A stretch of 18,856 nt of DNA, taken from CAZNRY01 sp964575675 (GTDB lineage Bacteria > Eisenbacteria > RBG-16-71-46 > CAIMUX01 > VGJL01). Numbering within the stretch: position 1 is the first letter of the stretch; the number at the start of each line of letters is the position of its first letter. The translations under genes and the position numbers were made by a program. Shown piece after piece: positions 1 through 7,256 of this stretch. Location of the stretch: NCBI GenBank assembly GCA_964575675.1, contig CAZNRY010000075.1, positions 1 through 18,856 on the forward strand, in the 5' to 3' direction. The notes beneath the pieces were generated by a model. That model was not told the DNA's origin, did no database searches, and saw only the letters and a list, made by a program, of their open reading frames with translations.

Positions 1-135
1 TACCTCTTCCGCCATTACCGGGACGATGTAAGCCAGATCGATCTCGTGATCGAGATCACGCCGCACATTGTCGGGGATGAGGGAAGCGCTCTTCCGATCG
101 CGCCGCCCAACGAGCTCAGGGATGGAGGGCAATAG
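1..135 (+). CDS. Secretin C-terminus (GspD/PilQ superfamily), 5' end outside window
   Basis: Frame 1 is open from the first base to a TAG at 133-135 and gives 44 residues. They begin YLFRHYRDDVSQ and continue into IDLVIEITPHIV. The 'LF…LVIxITPHIV' end is the signature of the last transmembrane beta-strands of the secretin domain, the outer-membrane gate of type II secretion and type IV pili. A short proline-rich tail follows. The stop lies 4 nt before the chosen ATG of the pilT-like gene, so the two are probably co-transcribed. It is a different protein from the PilQ-like secretin at 10940-12328, whose equivalent end reads LMIFVTPRIV. Only the C-terminus is visible, so the subfamily (GspD or PilQ) cannot be decided. 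Confidence 0.8.
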   Translation, partial: YLFRHYRDDVSQIDLVIEITPHIVGDEGSALPIAPPNELRDGGQ

Positions 136-139
136 GGCC

Positions 140-1210
140 ATGGACGTCAGCGAGATCCTGCTCGAGGGGGTCCGGCGCCGCGCCTCGGACATCTTGATCT
201 CCGCGGGCTCGCCGATCACCTACCAGGTCGACGGCCAGCTCGAGCGGCACCAGCCGTCCACGCCCCTCTCGGCGGCGGAGAGCGAGCACCTCACCTACCA
301 GATCCTGAGGGACGTCCAGAGGAAGGAGTTTGAGCAGGAGTGGGAGCTCGACCTCTCTTTCCACCTGAAGGACGTCGCGCGGTTCCGCGTGAGCGCATTC
401 CGGCAGCGGGGGACCGTGGGGGCGGTGCTGCGCCTCATCCCCTTGAAGGTGCCGCACTACAGCGAGATCGGAATCGCCGACCGGCTCCTCTCGCAGATGT
501 TGAGCATCCCGAGCGGGTTGATTCTCATCACCGGTCCGACCGGGGCGGGCAAGTCGACGACGATCGCGAGCATCCTCGAGTACCTGAACACCGAACGGGA
601 CTTTCCGCGCCACATCGTGACGATCGAGGACCCGATCGAGTTCATGTTCCACTCGAAGATCTGCGTCATCGACCAGCGCGAGCTCGGGACCGACACGCAC
701 AGTTACGTGGCCGGGATACGAAGCGCGCTCAGGCAAATGCCGCACATCATCTTTGTCGGCGAGATGCGCGATCGGGAAACGATGGAATCGGCCCTCACCG
801 CGGCCGAGACCGGCAACGTCGTGATCAGCACGCTCGCCACGCAGTCGGCATCGAAGACGGTGAACCGGATCATCGACGTTTTCCCGCTCGAGGATCAGGC
901 CGAGATCCGGGCGCGGCTCGCCCTCTCGCTGAGAGCAGTGATCTCGCAGGTCCTCCTTCGCCGCAAGGACATCGCGGGGCGCGTCGCCGCGCGGGAGATC
1001 CTCTTCGTCAACAACTCCGTGGCGAACCTGATACGCGAAGGGAAAGTGCACCAGCTCAACAACGTGATATCCAGCAGTTTCTCCGAAGGAATGGTGCTGA
1101 TGGACGACAGTCTTCTGGAGCTGCATGAGGGGGGGGTGGTGCATGCCTCCGACGTGATTCCCAGGCTCCAGGATCCAGAGAAAGTTCGACTGCTTCTTAA
1201 GGCTCGCTGA
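140..1210 (+). CDS. pilT: PilT-family type IV pilus ATPase with divergent His box
   Basis: A 356-residue hexameric secretion ATPase of PilT type, normally the cytoplasmic motor for pilus retraction. Visible landmarks are an N-terminal PAS-like 'ASDILISAG' (15-23), Walker A GPTGAGKST (132-140), Asp box TIEDPIEF (161-168) and Walker B/Glu motif FVGEMRD (205-211). The C-terminal helix motif is NLIREGK (296-302; canonical AIRNLIREGK, here SVANLIREGK). There is no long GspE/PilB-type N-terminal domain, and the length matches PilT. In the His box (about 224-238) the two conserved histidines of canonical PilT are N226 and A233. The ATG at 140 is chosen because the protein then starts MDVSEIL as PilT does, with GGAGGG at 124-129 upstream. 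In-frame ATGs at 122 and 68 overlap the secretin end. The family call is firm; retraction activity is inferred and may be altered. Confidence 0.88.
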   Translation: MDVSEILLEGVRRRASDILISAGSPITYQVDGQLERHQPSTPLSAAESEHLTYQILRDVQRKEFEQEWELDLSFHLKDVARFRVSAFRQRGTVGAVLRLIPLKVPHYSEIGIADRLLSQMLSIPSGLILITGPTGAGKSTTIASILEYLNTERDFPRHIVTIEDPIEFMFHSKICVIDQRELGTDTHSYVAGIRSALRQMPHIIFVGEMRDRETMESALTAAETGNVVISTLATQSASKTVNRIIDVFPLEDQAEIRARLALSLRAVISQVLLRRKDIAGRVAAREILFVNNSVANLIREGKVHQLNNVISSSFSEGMVLMDDSLLELHEGGVVHASDVIPRLQDPEKVRLLLKAR

Positions 1211-1236
1211 GGCGGCCGAGAGGGGAGGGACGGTAG

Positions 1237-1962
1237 ATGCTGGATTCCTTTCGCGACTGGTGGAGGCTCAGGGAACTGATCCGAGGTTGGGTCGAGTTCC
1301 GGGAGATCGTGGTGAGTTCTCTCGGCGCGCAGTCGGTGACCCCCGAGCAGGAAGAGCGGTTCATGCGCGTGAAGGCTCGCATCGCGAGCCGATTGCCCCT
1401 TCTCACGGCTGCGGGGAGCGGACCCATCGCTCAGGAAGCGCAGAAGCAGGTCGGATTCATGACCGACCTCCTCAATCGCTATCGAACGCTCCGGCTCGAG
1501 GCCCCGCCGGGGCAGCGGGATCGCGAGGAGTTCGACAGGATCTGGCACCTGCACTTCATCTTTCTGAACAAGATGAAGGGGGTCCAGCGCGCCGCCGCGC
1601 CCCGCCATTCAGGCCACGGCGCAGGCGTTCCGACCGGGATGCCGCGCCACAGGTCGCGCCGCCGGGTGCCGGGTCTCGGGCTCCTGGGTTTCGTCTTTCG
1701 GATCGGCGTCTTCGCCCTCGCGATCTATCTCATCGGGCGGGCCTTCGGCATACGGTGGGATCAGAGCGGGCGCTTCGTCGCCGAGCGGCCCCAGACGTTG
1801 GGAGGTGTGGGCAACAACGTCGCCGGCGGGCTGGCCGCGCTCTGGGGCGGGTTCGTCCATTTCTTAGATCCGGTCATGATGGTCTACGGCTCGTTCTTCA
1901 CGGTCGCGCTGGTCGTGGTTCTTCTCTTGGCCGTCGGCTACTGGGTTTTCGTTCGTGGGTAG
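1237..1962 (+). CDS. Hypothetical membrane protein, two TM segments
   Basis: A 241-residue protein I do not recognise. Residues 1-120 are soluble-looking, charged and probably helical, rich in Arg/Glu and with several Trp (WW at 8-9, W18, W103). A basic, Gly/Arg/His-rich linker follows (122-145). There are two hydrophobic stretches, about 146-168 and 217-238, so it is probably an inner-membrane protein with both ends on the same side. The ATG at 1237 follows a good GGGGAGGG ribosome-binding site and lies 26 nt after the pilT-like stop, suggesting co-transcription. No catalytic motif is visible. Its place between a pilus ATPase and a surface lipoprotein suggests a role in pilus or envelope function, but that is inference only. 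Confidence 0.72.
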   Translation: MLDSFRDWWRLRELIRGWVEFREIVVSSLGAQSVTPEQEERFMRVKARIASRLPLLTAAGSGPIAQEAQKQVGFMTDLLNRYRTLRLEAPPGQRDREEFDRIWHLHFIFLNKMKGVQRAAAPRHSGHGAGVPTGMPRHRSRRRVPGLGLLGFVFRIGVFALAIYLIGRAFGIRWDQSGRFVAERPQTLGGVGNNVAGGLAALWGGFVHFLDPVMMVYGSFFTVALVVVLLLAVGYWVFVRG

Positions 1963-2014
1963 GGATGTGCGGGCGGGGTGGCCCCAAACACCCCTACGCG
2001 GTAAGGAGCGCACG

Positions 2015-4696
2015 ATGAAGCGTACTCTGATGCTGCTCGGACTGGCGTGCTTGACCCTCTCTCTCCAGGTCGGCTGCGAGAAGTCGAAGGAGACGACCGG
2101 GACGGATGGGACCAACGGCGGGTCCCAACCGGACGCCTTGGCCCTTGCCCGCGCCCTGCACCCGCTTCTGGCCAACGGGAGCGACACGGTGACGGTCACG
2201 GTCACCGTGGTCGATGCAAAGGGCCGCGGGCTCGGCAACGTGGGGGTCGGCTTCCAGTCGTCCCATGGGACGATTGCGCCCTACGCTACGACAGGCTCGG
2301 ACGGCACGGCCCAGGTCGCGCTGACGAGCGGCGCCTCCACATCCGACATCGTGGCGACGGTGACGGCCGAGACGCAGACGAGCAAGACGGGGGTGCCCTT
2401 GGGGGCGGGCGCGGCCGTGATCGTTTCCCGCTCTGCGCTCTCGAACGAGTTGATCGACCAGGTCCTCCGGTCGCGGGCGCTGCGGCCTGCGGCGAACGGA
2501 AAATCGGCGCCGGCCGGCACGCTACACGACGAGGTCACGGTGCTGATGCGCGGGATCACGCTCCACGTCGAGGCGAACCCCGCGGTGATTCCGGCCGACG
2601 GACTGAGCGTGAGCAGGATCACGGCGAGCTTGATCGAGACCACGCGCCGGGTCCCGCTCGAAAACCAGGAGGTTCGATTCGGGGCGAGCGTCGGGTCGGT
2701 CACCGGACGGGTGCTCACGGACGCGAGCGGGATCGCCGCCGCCTCCCTGGTCGCTCCTCCGGGAGGGACTGCGTCCGACGTCACGGCCTTTTATGGTCCG
2801 GAGCTCAGCGCGACCGTGCGCATCACATTCCGCGGGCTGACGCTGGCCGTCGAAGCGGCGAGCCCCGGCCTCGTGGCCGACGGTCGTTCGACGACAGAGA
2901 TCGTGGCGCGCCTCCTGGCTCAGGAGGAAGGGACGCCGATCGTGGGAGCGCGGATCGACTTCGCCTCGAGCCTGGGCGCCATCACCTCGCCCGTGACCAC
3001 GGATGAACGCGGAGAGGCGGTTGCCACGCTCATCGCGGGCGCGATCACCGGTGCCGCTGATGTAGAAGCCCGCTTCGGGGCCGGGCTCAGCGACTCGACG
3101 ACTGTGGCGTTCGTGACGCCGCCGGCCACGGCCGAGCTGCTTCTCCGGGCGGAGCCGGCCACCTTGCCGGCCGACGGGGCGGGCGAGGCCCTCGTGGCGG
3201 CGATCGCCCTGGATGCGGCCGGCAATCCGGTACCCGACGGGACCCTGGTCTCCTTCAGCGTCACCTCGGGGGACGGGCGGATCGTCGGACCCGTTCGGAT
3301 GACCGAAGGGGGCGAGGCCGAGGCGATCTTCGTCGTCGGAACTGCGGCGGGCCTGGCGCAGGTCTCCGCCACCTCGGGCAGCGCTTCCGCCGTGGTGCCG
3401 ATACTCGTCACAGCGCTCGATGTGGGTAAGATCGAACTTCAGGCCGATGCGGAGATCCTCGCGAACTCGGTCGATGAGACGCGCGTGATGGCGACCGTGA
3501 CGGACCGCTTCGATCACCCGGTCGAGCCCAATACCGCCGTTCAGTTCACGACGAGCCTGGGCGTCCTCGAAGATGCAAGTCCGACGGATGAGAATGGACG
3601 GGCGAGCGTCCGCCTGCGCTCGGAGAAGTTCGTCACGGGGACCGCGCGCGTCTCCGCGACGGTCGGCAGCGTGCAGAGGACGATTGATGTGAAGTTCGTC
3701 TCGCAGGCAGCGGCGCACGTCGAGGCCGTCGGTGTTGATCACCCGCGCCTGGGCGTCCTCGGGTCTGGAGACCACGAGACCGGCACGATCCTCTTCGAGG
3801 TCCAGGATCGCAACGGAATCCCCGTGGACCCGGCCCACGCGGTCACCCTCTCATTCGAGATCGTTCCCCTGTCCGGGGAGATCGATGCGACGGTGATGCC
3901 GCTCTCCGGAACGACGAACGAGAGGGGACAGGTGGCGGCCACGGTGAACGCCGGACTCATCTCAGGAGCCGTGGAGGTGAGGGCCAGCGCTGGTTCGCTC
4001 CTCTCCGAGCCGATCCCGGTCGTGATCCACGGGGGACTGCCCGACCTCGCGCATTTCGGGGTCTTCTTCGAGCGGATCAACATCGAGGGGCTCTGCTACG
4101 CCGGGGTCTTGAACCACGTGACCGCAAAGGTGGGGGACGAGCACGGCAACTGCGTTCCCGAGTCCACGGCCGTGTGGTTCTCTTGCGATTACGGGGAGGT
4201 GCAGGGAAGCGGCTTCACGAACGACCTGTGCGATGCCGTGGTGCTCGAGGAAACGGGTCCGCCCTTCCCGGCCATACCGGGAGGAGACGGCCTCGTTCAG
4301 GTTTGCGCGCAGACGGTGAGCAGCTCGGGCGACCTGATCCAGGCATGCGGCTACGTGATGTGGTCTGGCCCCACGATCGTCGAGATCACGAGCCCCTCTT
4401 CGGGATTCGACATTCCGAACGGCGGGGACATCACGATCACCTACAGGGTCCGCGACGCGAACGACAACCCCCTGACGGGCGGAACGAGCATCAAGGTCTC
4501 CGCGACGGCCGGACTGCTCGGCGGCGCGACCGACATCGAGTTGCCCGAAACGCCAAGTCACAGCTACACGACGTTTCAGGCTGTTCTGGCCGATTCCGAC
4601 GTGGAAACGAACCAGGAGCAGAAGGTCACGGTGACGGTCACGGTGAAGGGCAAGAACGGCCCCGGCGTCGCCTTCATCACGGGGACGATTCACTGA
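2015..4696 (+). CDS. Probable surface lipoprotein with about eight Ig-like (Big_1/invasin-type) domains
   Basis: An 893-residue exported protein. The ATG at 2015 has a near-ideal AAGGAG at 2003-2008 and gives MKRTLMLLGLACLTLSLQ followed by Cys21. This is a lipoprotein-type signal, though Gln at -3 makes the lipobox weak. Low-complexity Ser/Thr/Gly follows, then tandem modules of about 97 residues starting near 50, 180, 275, 372, 470, 567, 680 and 787. Several carry the bacterial Ig pattern: 'L…A…PADG…I.A.L.D..G.PV' then 'F..S.G.I….TD..G.A…L…G.A.V.A..G'. This fits Big_1 domains of intimin/invasin-type adhesins. The module at about 680-790 differs in having six cysteines. Likely an outer-membrane-anchored adhesin or surface scaffold. 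The earlier in-frame start at 1955 would bury the signal peptide and is rejected. The domain class is confident; the ligand is unknown. Confidence 0.85.
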   Translation: MKRTLMLLGLACLTLSLQVGCEKSKETTGTDGTNGGSQPDALALARALHPLLANGSDTVTVTVTVVDAKGRGLGNVGVGFQSSHGTIAPYATTGSDGTAQVALTSGASTSDIVATVTAETQTSKTGVPLGAGAAVIVSRSALSNELIDQVLRSRALRPAANGKSAPAGTLHDEVTVLMRGITLHVEANPAVIPADGLSVSRITASLIETTRRVPLENQEVRFGASVGSVTGRVLTDASGIAAASLVAPPGGTASDVTAFYGPELSATVRITFRGLTLAVEAASPGLVADGRSTTEIVARLLAQEEGTPIVGARIDFASSLGAITSPVTTDERGEAVATLIAGAITGAADVEARFGAGLSDSTTVAFVTPPATAELLLRAEPATLPADGAGEALVAAIALDAAGNPVPDGTLVSFSVTSGDGRIVGPVRMTEGGEAEAIFVVGTAAGLAQVSATSGSASAVVPILVTALDVGKIELQADAEILANSVDETRVMATVTDRFDHPVEPNTAVQFTTSLGVLEDASPTDENGRASVRLRSEKFVTGTARVSATVGSVQRTIDVKFVSQAAAHVEAVGVDHPRLGVLGSGDHETGTILFEVQDRNGIPVDPAHAVTLSFEIVPLSGEIDATVMPLSGTTNERGQVAATVNAGLISGAVEVRASAGSLLSEPIPVVIHGGLPDLAHFGVFFERINIEGLCYAGVLNHVTAKVGDEHGNCVPESTAVWFSCDYGEVQGSGFTNDLCDAVVLEETGPPFPAIPGGDGLVQVCAQTVSSSGDLIQACGYVMWSGPTIVEITSPSSGFDIPNGGDITITYRVRDANDNPLTGGTSIKVSATAGLLGGATDIELPETPSHSYTTFQAVLADSDVETNQEQKVTVTVTVKGKNGPGVAFITGTIH
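2553..4043 (+). repeat. Tandem Ig-like modules (five clear repeats) within the lipoprotein gene
   Basis: Five successive modules of about 95-110 codons start near 2552, 2837, 3128, 3423 and 3714. Each opens with a 'xLxVEA/xELxLxA' strand followed by PADG, VADG or a similar turn, and closes with a 'G.A.V.A..G' strand. They are diverged at protein level with no long nucleotide identity seen, so they are old duplications rather than a recent recombinogenic array. Confidence 0.6.
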
Positions 4697-4724
4697 CCGA
4701 CGCTGCCGCGCCCGGATCTCTCTC

Positions 4725-4762
4725 GAAGCCCCGGAGGCCGCCGCGCGCGGCGCCGGGGCTTC
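4725..4762 (+). terminator. GC-rich hairpin after the Ig-repeat lipoprotein gene
   Basis: A perfect 10-bp inverted repeat, GAAGCCCCGG at 4725-4734 and CCGGGGCTTC at 4753-4762, encloses a self-complementary CGCCGCG/CGCGGCG core at 4739-4752. It lies 28 nt after the stop of the lipoprotein gene and about 110 nt before the next gene. No U-tract follows, so it may be a weak or Rho-assisted terminator, or an RNA-stabilising hairpin. It marks a plausible operon boundary. The rest of 4763-4874 shows nothing clear. Confidence 0.55.
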
Positions 4763-4874
4763 GCATGACCGGGGGGATGCGGCTCCTCAAGACACCTCCC
4801 CGCACGGCCGATCTTGAACCCTGAGGGGTGCGCGTCGACCGGGGCCTCCGGGCGGGGCGGATCGATCATTCCCG

Positions 4875-5834
4875 ATGGAGACAAACGCCCTGATTCACCT
4901 GAGCGGAATACGGAAGACCTACCGGCCGGGCCTCCTGCGCAAGAAGGTCGAGGCGTTGCGGGGCCTGAGCCTTCGGGTTGCGCAAGGCGAGGTCTATGCC
5001 CTGATCGGACCAAACGGGGCGGGAAAGACATCGACCTTCCGTATTCTCCTCGGCCTGATCCGGCCTGATGCGGGCGACGGAACGATTCTCGGCTTGCCCC
5101 TCGGCGCGGCGGAATCCCGCCGGCGCCTCGGTTTCCTCCCCGAGTCGCCTGCGTACTATCCGTTCTTGACCGTTCGCGAGCTGTTGCTCCTCGCCGGAAG
5201 GCTCTCGCGGATAGGCGAGCCGGGGCGGGAAGCGGACCGCGTGATCGAACGCTTCGGCCTGGCCGCGCTGCGCGACCGCTCGCTCCGCCGCCTCAGCAAG
5301 GGACAGCTCCAGCGTGTTGGAATCGCCCAGGCGGCCGTGCACGATCCCGAGTTGCTGATCCTCGACGAACCGATGAGCGGTCTCGACCCCGTGGGACGGG
5401 CGGACGTGAAGGAGTGGGTCCGGGAACTTCGGGAGGAGGGACGGACGGTGCTGCTGGCGAGCCATGTCCTGGCTGACGTTGAGGCACTGGCGGACCGCGT
5501 CGGCCTCCTGCACGAGGGGCGCCTGGAGTTTGAGGGGACCGCGGAGGAGCTCCTATCGGGGACGGAGCAGGAGATCGAGGTCGAGTTCTCGTTTCCCGGG
5601 AGCCCAGAGATCCTGATGGACGGGATCACGGCGAGCCTCGAGGAGCGTTCGGGCCTCTGGGCGGCGACGTTGGCGAGTGGTCATGAGATCCACCTTGCGG
5701 CCCTCCTGTCGCGGATAATCTCCCGCGGTGGAAGCGTCCGATCGGTCCAACGGAGGCGAACGAGCTTGGAAGAACTGTACCTCGCATCGGTCCGCGCGCG
5801 GGCATCCGGTCTGGGTCTGGAGAGAGCCCAGTGA
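4875..5834 (+). CDS. ABC transporter ATP-binding protein (ABC-2 type; PilH-like by context)
   Basis: A 319-residue ABC ATPase that would hydrolyse ATP to drive the permease encoded next. It shows Walker A GPNGAGKT (45-52), the signature loop LSKGQ (140-144), Walker B LLILDEP (160-166), a D-loop SGLD and switch His197 in ASHVL. The C-terminal extension (about 230-319) is typical of NosF/CcmA-type exporters. The ATG at 4875 begins directly with the 'LIHLSGIRKTY' strand; the ribosome-binding site before it is poor. Its TGA overlaps the GTG of the permease gene (4 nt), so translation is coupled. Lying just upstream of pilD-pilMNOPQ, it matches the position of the pilH ABC gene in the M. xanthus pil cluster, which is known to be needed for pilus assembly there. 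The substrate is unknown. Confidence 0.9.
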   Translation: METNALIHLSGIRKTYRPGLLRKKVEALRGLSLRVAQGEVYALIGPNGAGKTSTFRILLGLIRPDAGDGTILGLPLGAAESRRRLGFLPESPAYYPFLTVRELLLLAGRLSRIGEPGREADRVIERFGLAALRDRSLRRLSKGQLQRVGIAQAAVHDPELLILDEPMSGLDPVGRADVKEWVRELREEGRTVLLASHVLADVEALADRVGLLHEGRLEFEGTAEELLSGTEQEIEVEFSFPGSPEILMDGITASLEERSGLWAATLASGHEIHLAALLSRIISRGGSVRSVQRRRTSLEELYLASVRARASGLGLERAQ

Positions 5835-6601
5835 GCGTCACCTTGGCCATCGCGTGGAACACGGTCTTGGAGGCCGTGCGCGAGAAGGTCCTCTATCTCC
5901 TCGGTGGTTTCGCCGGGTTCACATTCGTCGCATCCCGCGTTCTTTCGCCGCTCGCGCTTGGCGAAGGGCGAAGGGTGACGATCGACATCGGGATGGCGGC
6001 CTTGTCCCTCTTTGGCCTGTTGATCATCATTTTCGTCGGACACTCCCTGGTCTACCGGGAGATGGAGCGCGGGACCGTCGCCTTCCTCTTCAGCCGCCCC
6101 GTGGGCCGCGGCTCCTTCGTCGCGGGGAAGTACCTCGGGCTCTGCGCGGTGCTCGCAGCCGCGGTAGCGGCGATGGGGGCTGTCCTTGCCCTTGTGTTGC
6201 TCGCGTCCGGCTACGCGTTCGGGCTCGAGCTGGGCGGGGCCGTCCTCCTCACGCTTCTCGAGTTGTGGATCTTGGCCGCGGTGGCGATCCTTTTCGCCGC
6301 ACTCACCTCGCCAGCTCTCGCCGGGCTCTTCGTGCTTGGCGCATGGGTTATCGGGAACACCGCCGGTAGCCTCGCGGAGCTAGCCGCCCTTCTGCCCGCA
6401 GGCGGAATGCGATCGGTCGCTCGAGGCTTCCTGTGGGTGCTTCCACGGCTCGATCTCTATGACGGCAGCGCTTGGCTCGTCCACGGCCGGTCGATACCTC
6501 CGGAGCAGTGGGCCTGGTCGCTCGCCTACGCGCTTCTCTACTCGCTCGCAGCTTTGTGTCTTGCGCGGGTCGCATTCGCGCGGCGATCTCTTGTCTGGTA
6601 A
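5831..6601 (+). CDS. ABC-2 type transporter permease (PilI-like by context)
   Basis: A 256-residue polytopic inner-membrane protein starting with GTG inside the GTGA overlap with the ATPase gene. Hydrophobic segments are near 20-40, 56-72, 105-130, 133-158, 160-180 and 230-250. Between the second and third is 'YREMERGTVAFLFSRPVGR', ending 'GKYLGL', the cytoplasmic coupling motif common to ABC-2/NosY-type permeases. It pairs with the preceding ATPase to make a half-size dimeric exporter. M. xanthus PilI has the corresponding role and gene position, but I cannot confirm orthology without alignment. The stop at 6599-6601 is 4 nt before the next start. Confidence 0.85.
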   Translation: MSVTLAIAWNTVLEAVREKVLYLLGGFAGFTFVASRVLSPLALGEGRRVTIDIGMAALSLFGLLIIIFVGHSLVYREMERGTVAFLFSRPVGRGSFVAGKYLGLCAVLAAAVAAMGAVLALVLLASGYAFGLELGGAVLLTLLELWILAAVAILFAALTSPALAGLFVLGAWVIGNTAGSLAELAALLPAGGMRSVARGFLWVLPRLDLYDGSAWLVHGRSIPPEQWAWSLAYALLYSLAALCLARVAFARRSLVW

Positions 6602-6605
6602 CCTG

Positions 6606-7256
6606 ATGTACAAGAGCCTGTTAGCCGGAGTCCTTCTTGTTGCCCTTTCGGGCCTTGGGGCGGCGAAGCTCGGCCGGCTCGACCGGCCCGGGAGCGCGGC
6701 GGGGGAACTGCGTTTCTTTCCCTCCGGCCGCCTCCTCGATTTCACGTCCCTCGGCCACCGGACGCTTCTGGCGGATTTCACGTGGCTTTCCGCGATCCAA
6801 TATTACGGCAAGCACCACATGGGGGACCGAATGTACCCCCTGGCCGAACACCTCTTCGAGGTGACCACGCGGATCGACCCGCAGTTCCGCAGCGCCTACA
6901 TCTTCGGCGGTCTCGTGATGGCCGATGAGGCCGGCGATCTCGATGCCGCGCGGCGATTCTTCGTCCGCGGGACCCGGTCAAATCCGGAAGACTGGATCTT
7001 GGCATTCCACCGTGGTTTCATCGAGTACATGCGCGGTGATCGATCGGTTGGGGCGCTCCTGATGGCGCGGGCGTCGAAGATGCCGGGCGCCGAAGCCTAC
7101 GCGTCGCGCATGGCGGCTTACGCGTGCTCGCGGGTAGGACGCACCGAGCTGGCCCTGCGCCTTTGGGAAGAGATGTCCGCGAGCGGGGACCCTGCCACTC
7201 GCGCCCTCGCCGAAGAGCGACTGCGCGCCCTCCGCGCGCCCGCGGCGCCGCAATGA
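6606..7256 (+). CDS. TPR-like protein with N-terminal signal/anchor
   Basis: A 216-residue protein. Residues 1-20 form a short hydrophobic signal or membrane anchor (KSLLAGVLLVALSGLGAA). An aromatic-rich conserved-looking block follows (55-70, ADFTWLSAIQYYGKHH). From about 77 on there are helix pairs of TPR character: 'AEHLFEVTTRIDPQFRSAY', 'AARRFFVRGTRSNPEDW', 'ALRLWEEM'. TPR proteins are protein-protein scaffolds, and this one probably faces the periplasm. The ATG at 6606 lies 4 nt after the permease stop. Its own stop overlaps the pilD start (ATGA at 7253-7256), so it belongs to the ABC-pilD transcription unit. Longer in-frame starts would run into the permease coding region. Its role with the exporter or pilus is inferred from context. 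Confidence 0.75.
   Translation: MYKSLLAGVLLVALSGLGAAKLGRLDRPGSAAGELRFFPSGRLLDFTSLGHRTLLADFTWLSAIQYYGKHHMGDRMYPLAEHLFEVTTRIDPQFRSAYIFGGLVMADEAGDLDAARRFFVRGTRSNPEDWILAFHRGFIEYMRGDRSVGALLMARASKMPGAEAYASRMAAYACSRVGRTELALRLWEEMSASGDPATRALAEERLRALRAPAAPQ

Noticed and set aside
45..60. Palindrome CGTGATC-GA-GATCACG near the window start
   Set aside because: It lies within secretin coding sequence (codons for IVIEIT) and is explained by codon use. No sign of an operator.
2522..3838. 438-codon minus-strand frame opposite the Ig-repeat lipoprotein
   Set aside because: It is rich in Arg, Gly, Asp and His with no domain, and the opposite strand has a signal peptide, ribosome-binding site and repeat structure.
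2185..4644. Identical 18-nt sequence at 2185-2202 and 4627-4644 in the lipoprotein gene
   Set aside because: Both encode alternating Thr-Val runs with the same favoured codons. Convergent low-complexity coding explains it better than a mobile or recombination repeat.
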